NCBI GenBank assembly: GCA_035461175.1
Contig: DATHVR010000004.1
Location: 1 to 47,693 of the forward strand
Source of the DNA: DATHVR01 sp035461175
GTDB lineage: Bacteria > Actinomycetota > Acidimicrobiia > Spongiisociales > ZC4RG35
Direction: 5' to 3'
Length of the DNA: 47,693 bases
Below, one piece after another: positions 31,698 through 39,350 of this stretch. Made by a program: the position numbers and the translations under genes. The notes under the pieces were generated by a model. It was not told the DNA's origin. It did no database searches and was given only the letters and a program-made list of their open reading frames with translations. Numbering within the stretch: position 1 is the stretch's first letter; each line of letters begins with the position of its first letter.

Positions 31698-32059
31698 GTC
31701 CCATCGCTCGCTTTTCCCTGGTGGCCCTCGACACCGCCGATCCCGAGGGCCTGGCCCGCTTCTACTCGCAGATAACCGGCTGGGAGGTGGTCGCCGGCGA
31801 GGAGTCGGACTGGATCGAGCTGGTTTCCGATGGCGGTGCCACCATCGCCTTCCAGCACGTCCCCGGTCACCGTCCCCCGGTGTGGCCCGGCCAGGAGCAC
31901 CCCCAGCAGCTCCACCTCGACTTCGACGTCGACGACCTCGATGCCGGGGAAGCGGCGGTGCTGGCGATCGGGGCCCGCAAGGCCGATTTTCAGCCCGGCA
32001 CCACCTTCCGGGTGTACCTCGACCCGGCCGGCCATCCCTTCTGCCTGGTGCAGGCATGA
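31694..32059 (+). CDS. VOC-superfamily (glyoxalase-like) protein
   Basis: A 121-aa VOC-fold protein. FSLVALDTADPEGLARFYSQITGW opens the first beta-alpha-beta-beta-beta unit, QLHLDFDVDDLDAGEAAVLAIGA the second, and VYLDPAGHPFCLVQ closes it, as in glyoxalase/bleomycin-resistance-like proteins. The metal ligands and substrate are not assignable. The ATG overlaps the previous stop (ATGA) and its own stop overlaps the next start. Confidence 0.88.
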   Translation: MSPIARFSLVALDTADPEGLARFYSQITGWEVVAGEESDWIELVSDGGATIAFQHVPGHRPPVWPGQEHPQQLHLDFDVDDLDAGEAAVLAIGARKADFQPGTTFRVYLDPAGHPFCLVQA

Positions 32060-32628
32060 GCGAGGCGGCCGCCCAGCCTCCCACCGAGCCTCCCCCCAGG
32101 GCGACCCGGCGGGAGCCGAGCCTGGTGCTGGTGAACACCGGCGACGGAAAGGGCAAGTCGACCGCCGCCTTCGGCACCATGATCCGGGCCATCGCCCGGG
32201 GGTGGAAGGTGGCGGTGATCCAGTTCCTCAAGTCGGGGGAATGGAGCGTGGGCGAGGAGAAGGTGGCGGGCGACCTCGGCGTCAACTGGCACGCCATCGG
32301 CGACGGCTTCACCTGGGATTCGGCGGACATGACCGAGTCGGAGGCGATCGCCCGTCAAGCCTGGAACAAAGCGGCGGAGACCATCGCCGGCGGCGAGTTC
32401 GCCCTGGTGATCCTCGACGAGATCACCTACCCGATGAACTGGGGCTGGATATCCACCGCCGAGGTGGTGGATACCATCCGTGACCGCCCCGACAACGTCA
32501 ACGTCATCTGCACCGGCCGCGACGCCCCCGCCCCACTGATCGACATCGCCCACACCGTCACCGAGATGCGCAACGTCAAACATGCCTACGACCAGGGCAT
32601 CATGGCCCGCCGCGGCATCGACTACTGA
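32056..32628 (+). CDS. cobO: Cob(I)yrinic acid a,c-diamide adenosyltransferase
   Basis: A 190-aa CobO/BtuR-type enzyme that adenosylates corrinoids. The unusual P-loop GDGKGKSTAAFG sits at about residues 29-40. VIQFLKSGEWSVGEE, LVILDEITYPMNWGW, VICTGRDAP and VTEMRNVKHAYDQGIMARRGIDY (C-terminal) are diagnostic. The length is typical. The start overlaps the VOC gene stop (ATGA). No other cobalamin gene is in the window, so its operon partners give no pathway hint. Confidence 0.95.
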   Translation: MSEAAAQPPTEPPPRATRREPSLVLVNTGDGKGKSTAAFGTMIRAIARGWKVAVIQFLKSGEWSVGEEKVAGDLGVNWHAIGDGFTWDSADMTESEAIARQAWNKAAETIAGGEFALVILDEITYPMNWGWISTAEVVDTIRDRPDNVNVICTGRDAPAPLIDIAHTVTEMRNVKHAYDQGIMARRGIDY

Positions 32629-32631
32629 ACG

Positions 32632-32665
32632 CGAACCTGAGGTTCGGCTGTACCACCACGGTACA
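32632..32665. terminator. Two consecutive hairpins between convergent genes
   Basis: CGAACC-TGA-GGTTCG (32632-32646) begins 3 nt after the cobO stop. TGTACC-ACCAC-GGTACA (32649-32665) follows and is bordered by AAAA on the plus strand, which is TTTT before the hairpin on the minus strand. Likely transcript ends, not classical intrinsic terminators. Confidence 0.4.
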
Positions 32666-32688
32666 AAACTCTCTCGAGAATGAGCCGC

Positions 32689-33555
32689 TCAGCCCGGCCA
32701 GGTGGAGCGGCGGCTGGTGAAGAGATGGATCGCCGCCACCGAGACGGCGGTGAGCAGGCCCCCCACCACCTGGATTGGGGTGAGGACCTGGCCCAGCACC
32801 ACCCAGGCGAAGGCCGCGCCCACCACCGGTTCGGCGGTGGCCACCACGCCGACCGAGCCGGGGTCCGCCCGCCGCAGCGCCGACACCTCGAGCAGGAAGG
32901 GAACTGCCGTCCCGGCCAACCCGATGAAGATCAGACGCCACCAGGCACCTGCAGTCAGGTCGGCCACCGCCGGCGGAACGGCCACCAACCAGATGAACGC
33001 CGAGATGGCGAAGCCGTAGGCGATGACGGTGAGGGAGGGAAGCACGGCACCGAGGCGCTCCCCCAGCACCAGATAGCTGGCGAACGTGACGGCGGCTCCC
33101 ACGCCGGCCAGGACCCCGACCGTGTCGAGACTCGCATCCCAGGCCCGGGTCATGAGCGCCGTTCCGGCCACGGCGGTGGCCGCCGCCGCCCAACCCACGG
33201 CCGGCACGAAGCGATTCTCCGCCAGGCGCATCCAGGCCAGCACCAGAACGGGAGCCGTGAACTGGATGGTGGTGCCGGGCCCGACCCCGAGGCGTTCGAT
33301 CGCCCAGTAGAAGGTGACGGTGACGGCAGCCAGATTGGCGCCGAGCAGGATCAGCTTGAGCAGTTGACCCCGGGGGTGGATCCGGCCGCGATGCAGGGCG
33401 ACGGCACCGAGGACGAGGGCGGCCATCACGGACCGGAACTGGGCCACCCGGGTCGGGGCCACCAGGATGAAGACGTCGGCGGCCGCCACCGCCGCCACGC
33501 CGAACAGGACCGCCGCCGCCAGGGTCATCCACAGTCCGAGCGCCCGTTCGGCCAT
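32689..33555 (-). CDS. EamA/DMT-family transporter
   Basis: A 288-aa protein with ten predicted membrane helices in two EamA halves. The first contains RVAQFRSVMAALVLGAVAL and WAIERLGVGPGTTIQFTAPVLVLAW. The second contains GLAGTAVPFLLEVSALRRADPGSVGVVATAEPVVGAAFAWVVLGQ. This is the drug/metabolite transporter plan, often exporting amino acids or metabolites. The substrate is unknown. TAGGCT ends 6 nt before the ATG. Confidence 0.9.
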   Translation of the reverse strand: MAERALGLWMTLAAAVLFGVAAVAAADVFILVAPTRVAQFRSVMAALVLGAVALHRGRIHPRGQLLKLILLGANLAAVTVTFYWAIERLGVGPGTTIQFTAPVLVLAWMRLAENRFVPAVGWAAAATAVAGTALMTRAWDASLDTVGVLAGVGAAVTFASYLVLGERLGAVLPSLTVIAYGFAISAFIWLVAVPPAVADLTAGAWWRLIFIGLAGTAVPFLLEVSALRRADPGSVGVVATAEPVVGAAFAWVVLGQVLTPIQVVGGLLTAVSVAAIHLFTSRRSTWPG

Positions 33556-33561
33556 CCGGGG

Positions 33562-33567
33562 AGCCTA
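33562..33567 (-). promoter_or_regulatory. -10 hexamer TAGGCT of EamA gene
   Basis: Minus strand, ends 6 nt before the ATG at 33555, within TATAGGCT. Confidence 0.5.
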
Positions 33568-33584
33568 TAAGCCGCGACCGGAAC

Positions 33585-34178
33585 TCAGGTGACGGCGTAG
33601 GCCATGTCGCCCGGTCGGACCCGGGCCGTCTCGCCTTCCAGTTCGGCGTAGAAGCCCCGCATCCCACCGCCGAGGAATTCGAGTCCGGCCGTCACCGATC
33701 CTCGATCGTCGCCATCCGAGAGCCCCAGGCAGTAGCGGGTGAACTCGACACACGGCGGGGCGGCGATGACGGCGGTGAGCCGCACCCGGCCGGCGGCGCC
33801 GACGATCACCACGCCTCGATAGAACCGGGCTGGGTCGTGAACTCGGTCGTCGTCGATGATCAGGTTCTCCCCGGCCGCGCCGACCGGAAGCTCCCTGGCG
33901 AACCGCTCCCCAATCGCCCGGTAGTGGCCGCTGAAGCCCAGAGACACCCCGTTGTCGCCGCGATGGCGTGAACGGGGGTGGTGGCGGTGATGGACGTCGA
34001 GCAGGACGGTCCCGTCGTCGAGAATGCCCGTGACCCCATCTCGGTCGATGTCGAGCCCGGCTACCGCCGTCACCGGAGTGGGGTCGTAGCGGCGTGCCGG
34101 CGGCTGCCCCAGCTTGAGGTGGTCCGTCTGCACCTGCAGTCCGACGATCGGCCCCAGCGGCTCCAGGCTCTCGTTCAC
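33585..34178 (-). CDS. MOSC-domain-like protein (second)
   Basis: A 197-aa protein with MOSC features. LPVGAAGENLIIDDDRV is the Gly-Glu-Asn strand, VRLTAVIAAPPCVEFTRYC has the conserved Cys, and GMRGFYAELEGETARVRPGD the C-terminal barrel end. A His-rich insert (DVHHRHHPRSRHRGDNG) lies in the middle. It is longer and more divergent than the MOSC protein at 31.2 kb. The GTG start has TAGTCT 7 nt upstream. It is divergent from the dienelactone-hydrolase-like gene. Confidence 0.7.
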   Translation of the reverse strand: MNESLEPLGPIVGLQVQTDHLKLGQPPARRYDPTPVTAVAGLDIDRDGVTGILDDGTVLLDVHHRHHPRSRHRGDNGVSLGFSGHYRAIGERFARELPVGAAGENLIIDDDRVHDPARFYRGVVIVGAAGRVRLTAVIAAPPCVEFTRYCLGLSDGDDRGSVTAGLEFLGGGMRGFYAELEGETARVRPGDMAYAVT

Positions 34179-34185
34179 ACCCGGG

Positions 34186-34211
34186 AGACTAACCAGGCAT
34201 CCCGATAGCCT
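34186..34211. promoter_or_regulatory. Divergent -10 pair (TAGTCT minus, TAGCCT plus)
   Basis: Minus TAGTCT (34186-34191) ends 7 nt before GTG 34178. Plus TAGCCT (34206-34211) ends 8 nt before ATG 34220. Confidence 0.5.
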
Positions 34212-34219
34212 TCACGGCG

Positions 34220-34846
34220 ATGAAGGACCAGGCCTATTTCGTCGCTCCCCCCTCGTCCGGGCCCGCATCCGGCGTCCTGTTCCTGCCCGCCTGGTGGGGA
34301 CTGACCCGTTCGGCCCGACGCCGCGCCGACTTCCTGTCCGACGCGGGGTTCACCGTGCTGGCTCCCGACCTGGCGCTGGGGGAACGCCCCGAGACCGAAG
34401 AGGAAGCCGAGAAGATCCTGGGCGAAGCGGACCCGAATCGCCTCGCCTCCCTGGTGCTGTCGTCGGCCGATCTCCTCGCCGAGAGGGCCGTCGGCCCGCT
34501 CGGGGTGGTGGGGGTGGGGATGGGTGGCTCGCTTGGACTGTGGCTCTCGGTGCGGCGGCCCGGCCTCGTCGCCGCCGCCGTCTCTCTGTACGGCAGTCAG
34601 GTGATCGACTTTGCCGGGGCCCGGGCCGACTATCAGATCCACCTCGCCGACCAGGACCGATTCATCTCCGACGACGAAGCCGTGTTCATGGAGGCCACCA
34701 TCGGGATGGCGAGCCTCGATGTCAGCGTCGAGACCTACCCCGGCACCCGCCACGGCTTCGCCGACCCCGAAAGCCCTGCCTTCGACCCCGCCGCCGCCGA
34801 CCTGGCCTGGGAAAGAACCCGCGCCTTCCTCCGGGCGCGTCTCTAG
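34220..34846 (+). CDS. Dienelactone-hydrolase-family protein lacking the nucleophile
   Basis: A 208-aa alpha/beta-hydrolase of the DLH family. GVLFLPAWWGLTRSARRRADFLSDAGFTVLAPDL is the typical opening. HLADQDRFIS gives the acid region (D144/D146) and YPGTRHGF the catalytic His178. The nucleophile elbow, normally G-x-C-x-G-G or G-x-S-x-G-G, reads GVGMGG, so residue 100 is Gly. It is therefore probably inactive as a hydrolase, or uses another mechanism. TAGCCT lies 8 nt before the ATG. Confidence 0.8.
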   Translation: MKDQAYFVAPPSSGPASGVLFLPAWWGLTRSARRRADFLSDAGFTVLAPDLALGERPETEEEAEKILGEADPNRLASLVLSSADLLAERAVGPLGVVGVGMGGSLGLWLSVRRPGLVAAAVSLYGSQVIDFAGARADYQIHLADQDRFISDDEAVFMEATIGMASLDVSVETYPGTRHGFADPESPAFDPAAADLAWERTRAFLRARL

Positions 34847-34875
34847 GTCGTCGGTCGGTCAGCCTCGCGGCAAGG

Positions 34876-34941
34876 CGGTATCGGGTGGTGAGTGGTGAGT
34901 GGTGGGTCGACCCATTACTCACCACCCATAACCCGATACCG
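34876..34941. repeat. 66-bp imperfect palindrome (GGTATCGGGT element, copy 3)
   Basis: Arms of 33 nt meet at GTCGAC (centre 34908/34909). The left arm begins CGGTATCGGGTGGTGAGT; the complement of the right arm begins CGGTATCGGGTTATGGGT. The arms differ at only a few positions, mostly G versus A. The left arm contains three GTGGTGAG/GTGGTGGG steps. It lies between the DLH-like and aldo/keto reductase genes, which converge here. Confidence 0.85.
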
Positions 34942-34964
34942 GCGAGCCAACCACCGGCCGTCCG

Positions 34965-35921
34965 TTAGAAGATCTCGGCCACCCGCTTGGTGGTCTCTTC
35001 GTCGAGGCGGTCCAGCACCTCCAGGGCCCGCATATTCTCGTGCACCTGGGAGGGACGGGAGGCACCGGTGATCACGGTCGACACCCGCGGGTTGGCGGCA
35101 CACCAGGCGATGGCGAGCTGGGCGGGCGTGCAGTCGAGTTCATCGGCCACCTCGGTGAACCGGCGGATCCGGTCCATCAGATCGGCGTCACGGGCCCGCT
35201 CGGCCACGAAGTCGAGCATCTCCGCCCGGCTCCCCTCAGGAATGCCGTCGATGTACTTGCCGGTGAGCAACCCCGAGGCGAGCGGGCTCCAGGTGGTGAG
35301 ACCCAACCCGATCGACTCGTACAGATCCGCGAACTCCTCCTCGACCTTCTCACGGTGGAGGAGGCTGTATTGGGGCTGTTCCATCTGGGGTTTGCGCAGG
35401 TGATGGCGCTCGGCGATGTCCCAGGCCTCTCGTATCTCTGCGGCCGACCACTCGGAAGTTCCCCAGTAGTGCGCCTTACCGGCGGCGATGATGTCCGACA
35501 TGGCCCAGACGGTCTCTTCGATCGGGGTCTCGGGATCGGGGCGGTGACAGAAAACGAGATCGACGTGGTCGAGGCCGAAGCGTTCCAGCGAGGCGTCCAT
35601 TGCCTCCATCAGGTACTTGCGATTGAGAGTGGCCTTGGTGTTGGGGCCGTCGTGCATGCCCCAGTAGAACTTGGTCGAGACCAGATAGGAGTGCCGGGGC
35701 CACCCCAACTCGGCCAGAGCCTGGCCCATCAGCCGCTCGCTTTCACCCCCGGCGTAGGCCTCGGCGTTGTCGAAGAAGTTGACGCCGGCGTCCCGTGCGG
35801 CCTGCATGCATTCGATCCCGGCGTCGAGGTCGACCTGCTTGCCGAAGGTAACCCATGACCCGTAGGACAGCACGCTCAGCTTCAGCCCGGCGCTACCCAT
35901 CCGCCGATATTCCATCTCCAT
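34965..35921 (-). CDS. Aldo/keto reductase (potassium-channel beta-like)
   Basis: A 318-aa NADPH-dependent aldo/keto reductase. LSYGSWVTFGKQ, NFFDNAEAYAGGESERLMGQAL (catalytic Asp/Tyr), LVSTKFYWGMHDGPN (Lys), DLVFCHRPDPETPIEETV (His) and WSPLASGLLTGKY with VSTVITGASRP (cofactor site) mark the family. It is most like the voltage-gated potassium channel beta-subunit branch. AAAGGAG lies 5 nt before the ATG at 35921. The physiological substrate is unknown. Confidence 0.95.
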   Translation of the reverse strand: MEMEYRRMGSAGLKLSVLSYGSWVTFGKQVDLDAGIECMQAARDAGVNFFDNAEAYAGGESERLMGQALAELGWPRHSYLVSTKFYWGMHDGPNTKATLNRKYLMEAMDASLERFGLDHVDLVFCHRPDPETPIEETVWAMSDIIAAGKAHYWGTSEWSAAEIREAWDIAERHHLRKPQMEQPQYSLLHREKVEEEFADLYESIGLGLTTWSPLASGLLTGKYIDGIPEGSRAEMLDFVAERARDADLMDRIRRFTEVADELDCTPAQLAIAWCAANPRVSTVITGASRPSQVHENMRALEVLDRLDEETTKRVAEIF

Positions 35922-35979
35922 CGATGCTCCTTTGCTCTCCGGCCCATCATGGTGGGGTCGGGCGCCTAGCCGAACGCCA

Positions 35980-35985
35980 TAGACT
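35980..35985 (+). promoter_or_regulatory. -10 hexamer TAGACT before MFS gene
   Basis: Ends 11 nt before the ATG at 35997, slightly longer than for the other genes. Confidence 0.4.
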
Positions 35986-35996
35986 CACGTGCGGAC

Positions 35997-37634
35997 ATGG
36001 CCGCCGTCGCACCCCTCAAAATCGGACGCTTCCGCTCGTTGTGGCTGGCCTCGGTCCTCTCCAACGTCGGCTCGTTCTTCCACACCGTGGCCGCCTCCTG
36101 GTTGATGCTGGAGTTGACCGGCTCGGCCACCTGGGTCGGGTTCATGCAGGCCACCAACACCCTGCCGCTCCTCTTCCTGGCATTGGCCGCCGGAGCCATC
36201 GCGGACATCTTCGACCGCACCAAGGTGATGCTCTTCGCCCAGATCCTGATGGGCGCATCGGCCGCCGCCATGTCGTATCTCACGTGGCAGGGACTGATGA
36301 CACCGCCCCTCCTCCTGGGCTTGGGACTGGTGCTGGGAGTCGGGGTGGCGTTCAACCTCCCGGCCTGGCAGGCACTGGTCCCCAACCTGGTTCCCCGCGG
36401 CATGCTCGCCTCGGCCGTGGCCCTCAACTCGGCCGGGTTCAACGTCGCCCGGGCAGTGGGTCCGGCGCTGGGTGGCTTCGTGGTGGCCGCGGCCGGTGCA
36501 GCCGCCGCCTTCGGCATCAACGCCGTCTCCTTCGGCGCCGTGATCGTGGCCGTCCTCCTCATCGCCCGCGACGTGGAGATGCCCGAGCCCGAGAGCACTT
36601 CGATCTCGTCGGCCATCGCCCTCGGCATCCGGTTCGCCCGCTTCACCCCCGCCTTCCGGCGTCTGTTGGGGCTGCTGGCCATATTCGCCATCACCTCCGC
36701 AGTCATCCAGAGCGCGCTGCCCTCCCGTACCCAGGAACTCGGTGGCAGCGCCGACACCTATGGGATCTTGCTCGGCTGCATGGGGCTGGGCGCCCTCGCC
36801 GGGGCGTTCGGGCGGCAGGGGATCATGGACCGGATGGGAACTCGCGCCACCCCCGTGACGATCGTGGTCTTCGGGTTGGCGGGAATCATGCTGGGCCTGG
36901 TGGACTCGCTGGTCATCGTCGGGTTCGGTCTAGCGGTGGCCGGGGCATGCTGGGTCCTGACCCTCGTCACCCTCAATGCCACCAGCCAGACCATCAGCCC
37001 GGAATGGATCCGGGGGCGGGCGATGAGCCTCTACACGCTGGCATTCACCGGCATCCTCCCTCTCGGATCCATCCTGGGCGGAGCGGTGGCCGACGCCGTC
37101 GGTGCCGGCATGTCGATGGCCATCCTGTCGGTGGGAACGGTGGCTTTGGGACTCCTCACCCCCCGTTTCCGCATCCCCGAACTGGACGATGTCGAGGCGC
37201 CTGAATTCAGCCAGGACCAGGGCCTGGCCGGACATCCCGAACAGCTGGACGGCGGCCCGGTGATGGTCCTCAGCACCTGGACCGTGGACCAGGACGATTA
37301 CCACGATTTCCTCGAGGTGATGGAGCGGGTGCGTCTGGTCCGCCTCTCCACCGGCGCCCGGCGCTGGCGTCTGTATCGGAACGTCGGCAAGCCGGAGAAG
37401 TTCACCGAGGTATTCGTGGTCGAGTCCTGGCGCGAGCACCTTTCCCAGCACCGGCGCATCGATGACGCCTCCCGGAATCTCCTCCGCCACGCGGTCAGCT
37501 TCGATCGGGCCGGCGGCCCCGTGACCAACCACCTGCTCGGGGTGGACGTGGCCCATCCGCCCAACTGGGAGGAACTGGTGGCAGCCCACGCGGCGATGCA
37601 CCGGACCGACGGCTCCATCCCCCTTCCCCCATGA
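35997..37634 (+). CDS. MFS_3-family exporter with C-terminal soluble domain
   Basis: A 545-aa major facilitator protein of the EntS/MFS_3 type, with about 12 membrane helices in residues 10-400. WLASVLSNVGSFFHTVAASWLMLELT and SAVALNSAGFNVARAVGPALGGF are typical, as is ISPEWIRGRAMSLYTLAF. A C-terminal domain of about 120 residues (TWTVDQDDYHDFLEVMERV to the end) resembles the ABM-like ferredoxin-fold domain often fused in this family. Possible cargo is a siderophore or drug. The stop overlaps the next start (ATGA). Confidence 0.88.
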   Translation: MAAVAPLKIGRFRSLWLASVLSNVGSFFHTVAASWLMLELTGSATWVGFMQATNTLPLLFLALAAGAIADIFDRTKVMLFAQILMGASAAAMSYLTWQGLMTPPLLLGLGLVLGVGVAFNLPAWQALVPNLVPRGMLASAVALNSAGFNVARAVGPALGGFVVAAAGAAAAFGINAVSFGAVIVAVLLIARDVEMPEPESTSISSAIALGIRFARFTPAFRRLLGLLAIFAITSAVIQSALPSRTQELGGSADTYGILLGCMGLGALAGAFGRQGIMDRMGTRATPVTIVVFGLAGIMLGLVDSLVIVGFGLAVAGACWVLTLVTLNATSQTISPEWIRGRAMSLYTLAFTGILPLGSILGGAVADAVGAGMSMAILSVGTVALGLLTPRFRIPELDDVEAPEFSQDQGLAGHPEQLDGGPVMVLSTWTVDQDDYHDFLEVMERVRLVRLSTGARRWRLYRNVGKPEKFTEVFVVESWREHLSQHRRIDDASRNLLRHAVSFDRAGGPVTNHLLGVDVAHPPNWEELVAAHAAMHRTDGSIPLPP

Positions 37635-38719
37635 CGGAGGTGGCGTTCGGCATTTTTCCGTCACCGGCGGCCGACGACCTCGACACCACACTCGAGGCGG
37701 CCCGGATCGCCGACCAGACGGGGCTCGATCTGGTGGCCATCCAGGACCATCCTTATCAACGTCGGTTTCTGGACACGTTCACGCTCCTCACCACCGTCCT
37801 CGCCCGCACCGAGCGGATCCAGGTCATGCCCGACGTCGCCAGCCTGCCGATGCGGGGCGCAGCCATGACGGCCAAAGCGGCTGCCTCGCTGGCCGTCCTC
37901 CACCCCGGCCGCTTCATCCTGGGACTCGGGGCGGGTGCCTTCTGGGAGGCGGTGGAGGGGATGGGCGGACCGCGACGCACCCCCGGTGAGGCGGTCGACG
38001 GCTTCGCCGAGGGGATCGAGGTCATGCGCCTCCTGTGGTCGGGCGAGAGGGGACTCCACTACGACGGCGCCCACTACCGGCTCCAGGGGGTCCATTCGGG
38101 CCCGGTTCCGCCCGCCCCTGTTCCCATCTGGGCAGGGGCCTACGGACCCCGCATGCTCGAGGTGACGGGGCGCCTGTGTGACGGGTGGGTAGTGTCCGCC
38201 CCGAACTTCCCGGTCGAGCGTCTCGCCGCCGCCCATGACGGCATCGACGCCGCCGCCCGTACGGCCGAGCGCGACCCGCACCTGATCCGCCGCTCCTACA
38301 ACATCCCTCCGTCCTTCGACCGGATCGAGGAACTCGCCCTCACCCACCGGATCGACACATTCATCCTCACCCTCGGCGAGCGACCCCTGGCCGAGACCGG
38401 GGCCTTCGCCGGCTTGGCCGACGCCGGCTGGCCTGAGGTCGCTTCTCGCCGCCCTCGCCGCCCCGATTCGGTACCGTCGGCGGATGGAATTCTCGACGCT
38501 GACCTATACCAGCGAGGACCGAATCGCCACGATCACCCTCAACCGTCCGGAACGGCTCAACGCCATCAACGACGCCATGCCCGCCGAGATCGCCGCCGCC
38601 GTGGATCGGGCCGAGGACGACGACGACATCCATGTAATCGTGCTGGCGGGGTCGGGCCGGGCCTTCTGCTCCGGCTACGACCTCAAGGAGTACGCCGAGG
38701 CCGAGGAAGCCCCCTATAG
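37631..38719 (+). CDS. Luciferase-like (LLM) oxidoreductase, probable 3' frameshift
   Basis: The first 270-280 residues form an LLM-class flavin/F420 oxidoreductase. IFPSPAADDLDTTLEAARIADQTGLDLVAIQDHPYQRRFLD, MTAKAAASLAVLHPGRFILGLGAGAF, GEAVDGFAEGIEVMRLLW and VPIWAGAYGPRMLEVTGRLCDGW are clear. After about residue 277 the frame turns Arg/Gly/Pro-rich and runs 236 nt into the enoyl-CoA hydratase gene, the look of out-of-frame translation. The real end is probably near 38450, lost by a frameshift. The start overlaps the MFS stop (ATGA). Confidence 0.7.
   Translation: MTEVAFGIFPSPAADDLDTTLEAARIADQTGLDLVAIQDHPYQRRFLDTFTLLTTVLARTERIQVMPDVASLPMRGAAMTAKAAASLAVLHPGRFILGLGAGAFWEAVEGMGGPRRTPGEAVDGFAEGIEVMRLLWSGERGLHYDGAHYRLQGVHSGPVPPAPVPIWAGAYGPRMLEVTGRLCDGWVVSAPNFPVERLAAAHDGIDAAARTAERDPHLIRRSYNIPPSFDRIEELALTHRIDTFILTLGERPLAETGAFAGLADAGWPEVASRRPRRPDSVPSADGILDADLYQRGPNRHDHPQPSGTAQRHQRRHARRDRRRRGSGRGRRRHPCNRAGGVGPGLLLRLRPQGVRRGRGSPL
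38472..38477 (+). promoter_or_regulatory. -10 hexamer TACCGT of leaderless enoyl-CoA hydratase gene
   Basis: Ends 6 nt before the ATG at 38484; no ribosome binding site. Confidence 0.45.
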
Positions 38720-39350
38720 CCAGGAGATGCCCTGGGATCCGATGCTCGACTTCCGACTCATGAGCCGCAACACCAGCGACTTCATGCGCCTCTTCCACTG
38801 CCACAAGCCGACCATCGCCAAGGTCCACGGCTTCGCGGTGGCCGGCGGCTCCGACATCGCACTCGCCTGTGACATGGTGGTGATGGCCTCCGACGCCCGC
38901 ATCGGCTATCCGCCCGCCCGGGTGTGGGGGTGTCCCACCACCGCCATGTGGGTGTACCGACTCGGGCCCGAGCGGGCCAAGCGGATGCTGTTCACGGGTG
39001 ACCTCATCACCGGCGACGAGGCGGCGGCGATAGGACTGGTCCTGGAGGCAGTCGATCCGGACCGGCTCGATGCCAGGGTGAGAGAACTTGCCCTCCGGAT
39101 GGCCGGGGTGCCGCGCAACCAGTTGATGATGCAGAAGCTGATGATCAACCAGACGCTCGACAACATGGGCCTGCGCTCAACCCAGCTCACCGCCACCCTC
39201 TTCGACGGGATCACCCGCCACTCACCCGAGGGAATGTGGTTCAAACAGCGGGCCGAGGAGATCGGCTTTGGCGCCGCCGTCGCCGAGCGGGACTCGGGCG
39301 AACCCATCGCTCCCGGTGTGAGTCGGCGCCGCCCGGAGGCAGGAAGGTGA
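38484..39350 (+). CDS. Enoyl-CoA hydratase/isomerase (crotonase) family protein
   Basis: A 288-aa crotonase. RIATITLNRPERLNAIND begins the fold. GSGRAFCSGYDLKEY and KVHGFAVAGGSDIALACDMVVMASDARIGYPPARVWG hold the two oxyanion-hole strands. The usual second catalytic Glu region reads GCPTTAMWVYRLGPERAKRMLFTGD, without an obvious glutamate pair, so the exact reaction (hydration, isomerisation or other) is uncertain. The C-terminal tail is basic. The GTG of the next gene overlaps its stop. Confidence 0.9.
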   Translation: MEFSTLTYTSEDRIATITLNRPERLNAINDAMPAEIAAAVDRAEDDDDIHVIVLAGSGRAFCSGYDLKEYAEAEEAPYSQEMPWDPMLDFRLMSRNTSDFMRLFHCHKPTIAKVHGFAVAGGSDIALACDMVVMASDARIGYPPARVWGCPTTAMWVYRLGPERAKRMLFTGDLITGDEAAAIGLVLEAVDPDRLDARVRELALRMAGVPRNQLMMQKLMINQTLDNMGLRSTQLTATLFDGITRHSPEGMWFKQRAEEIGFGAAVAERDSGEPIAPGVSRRRPEAGR

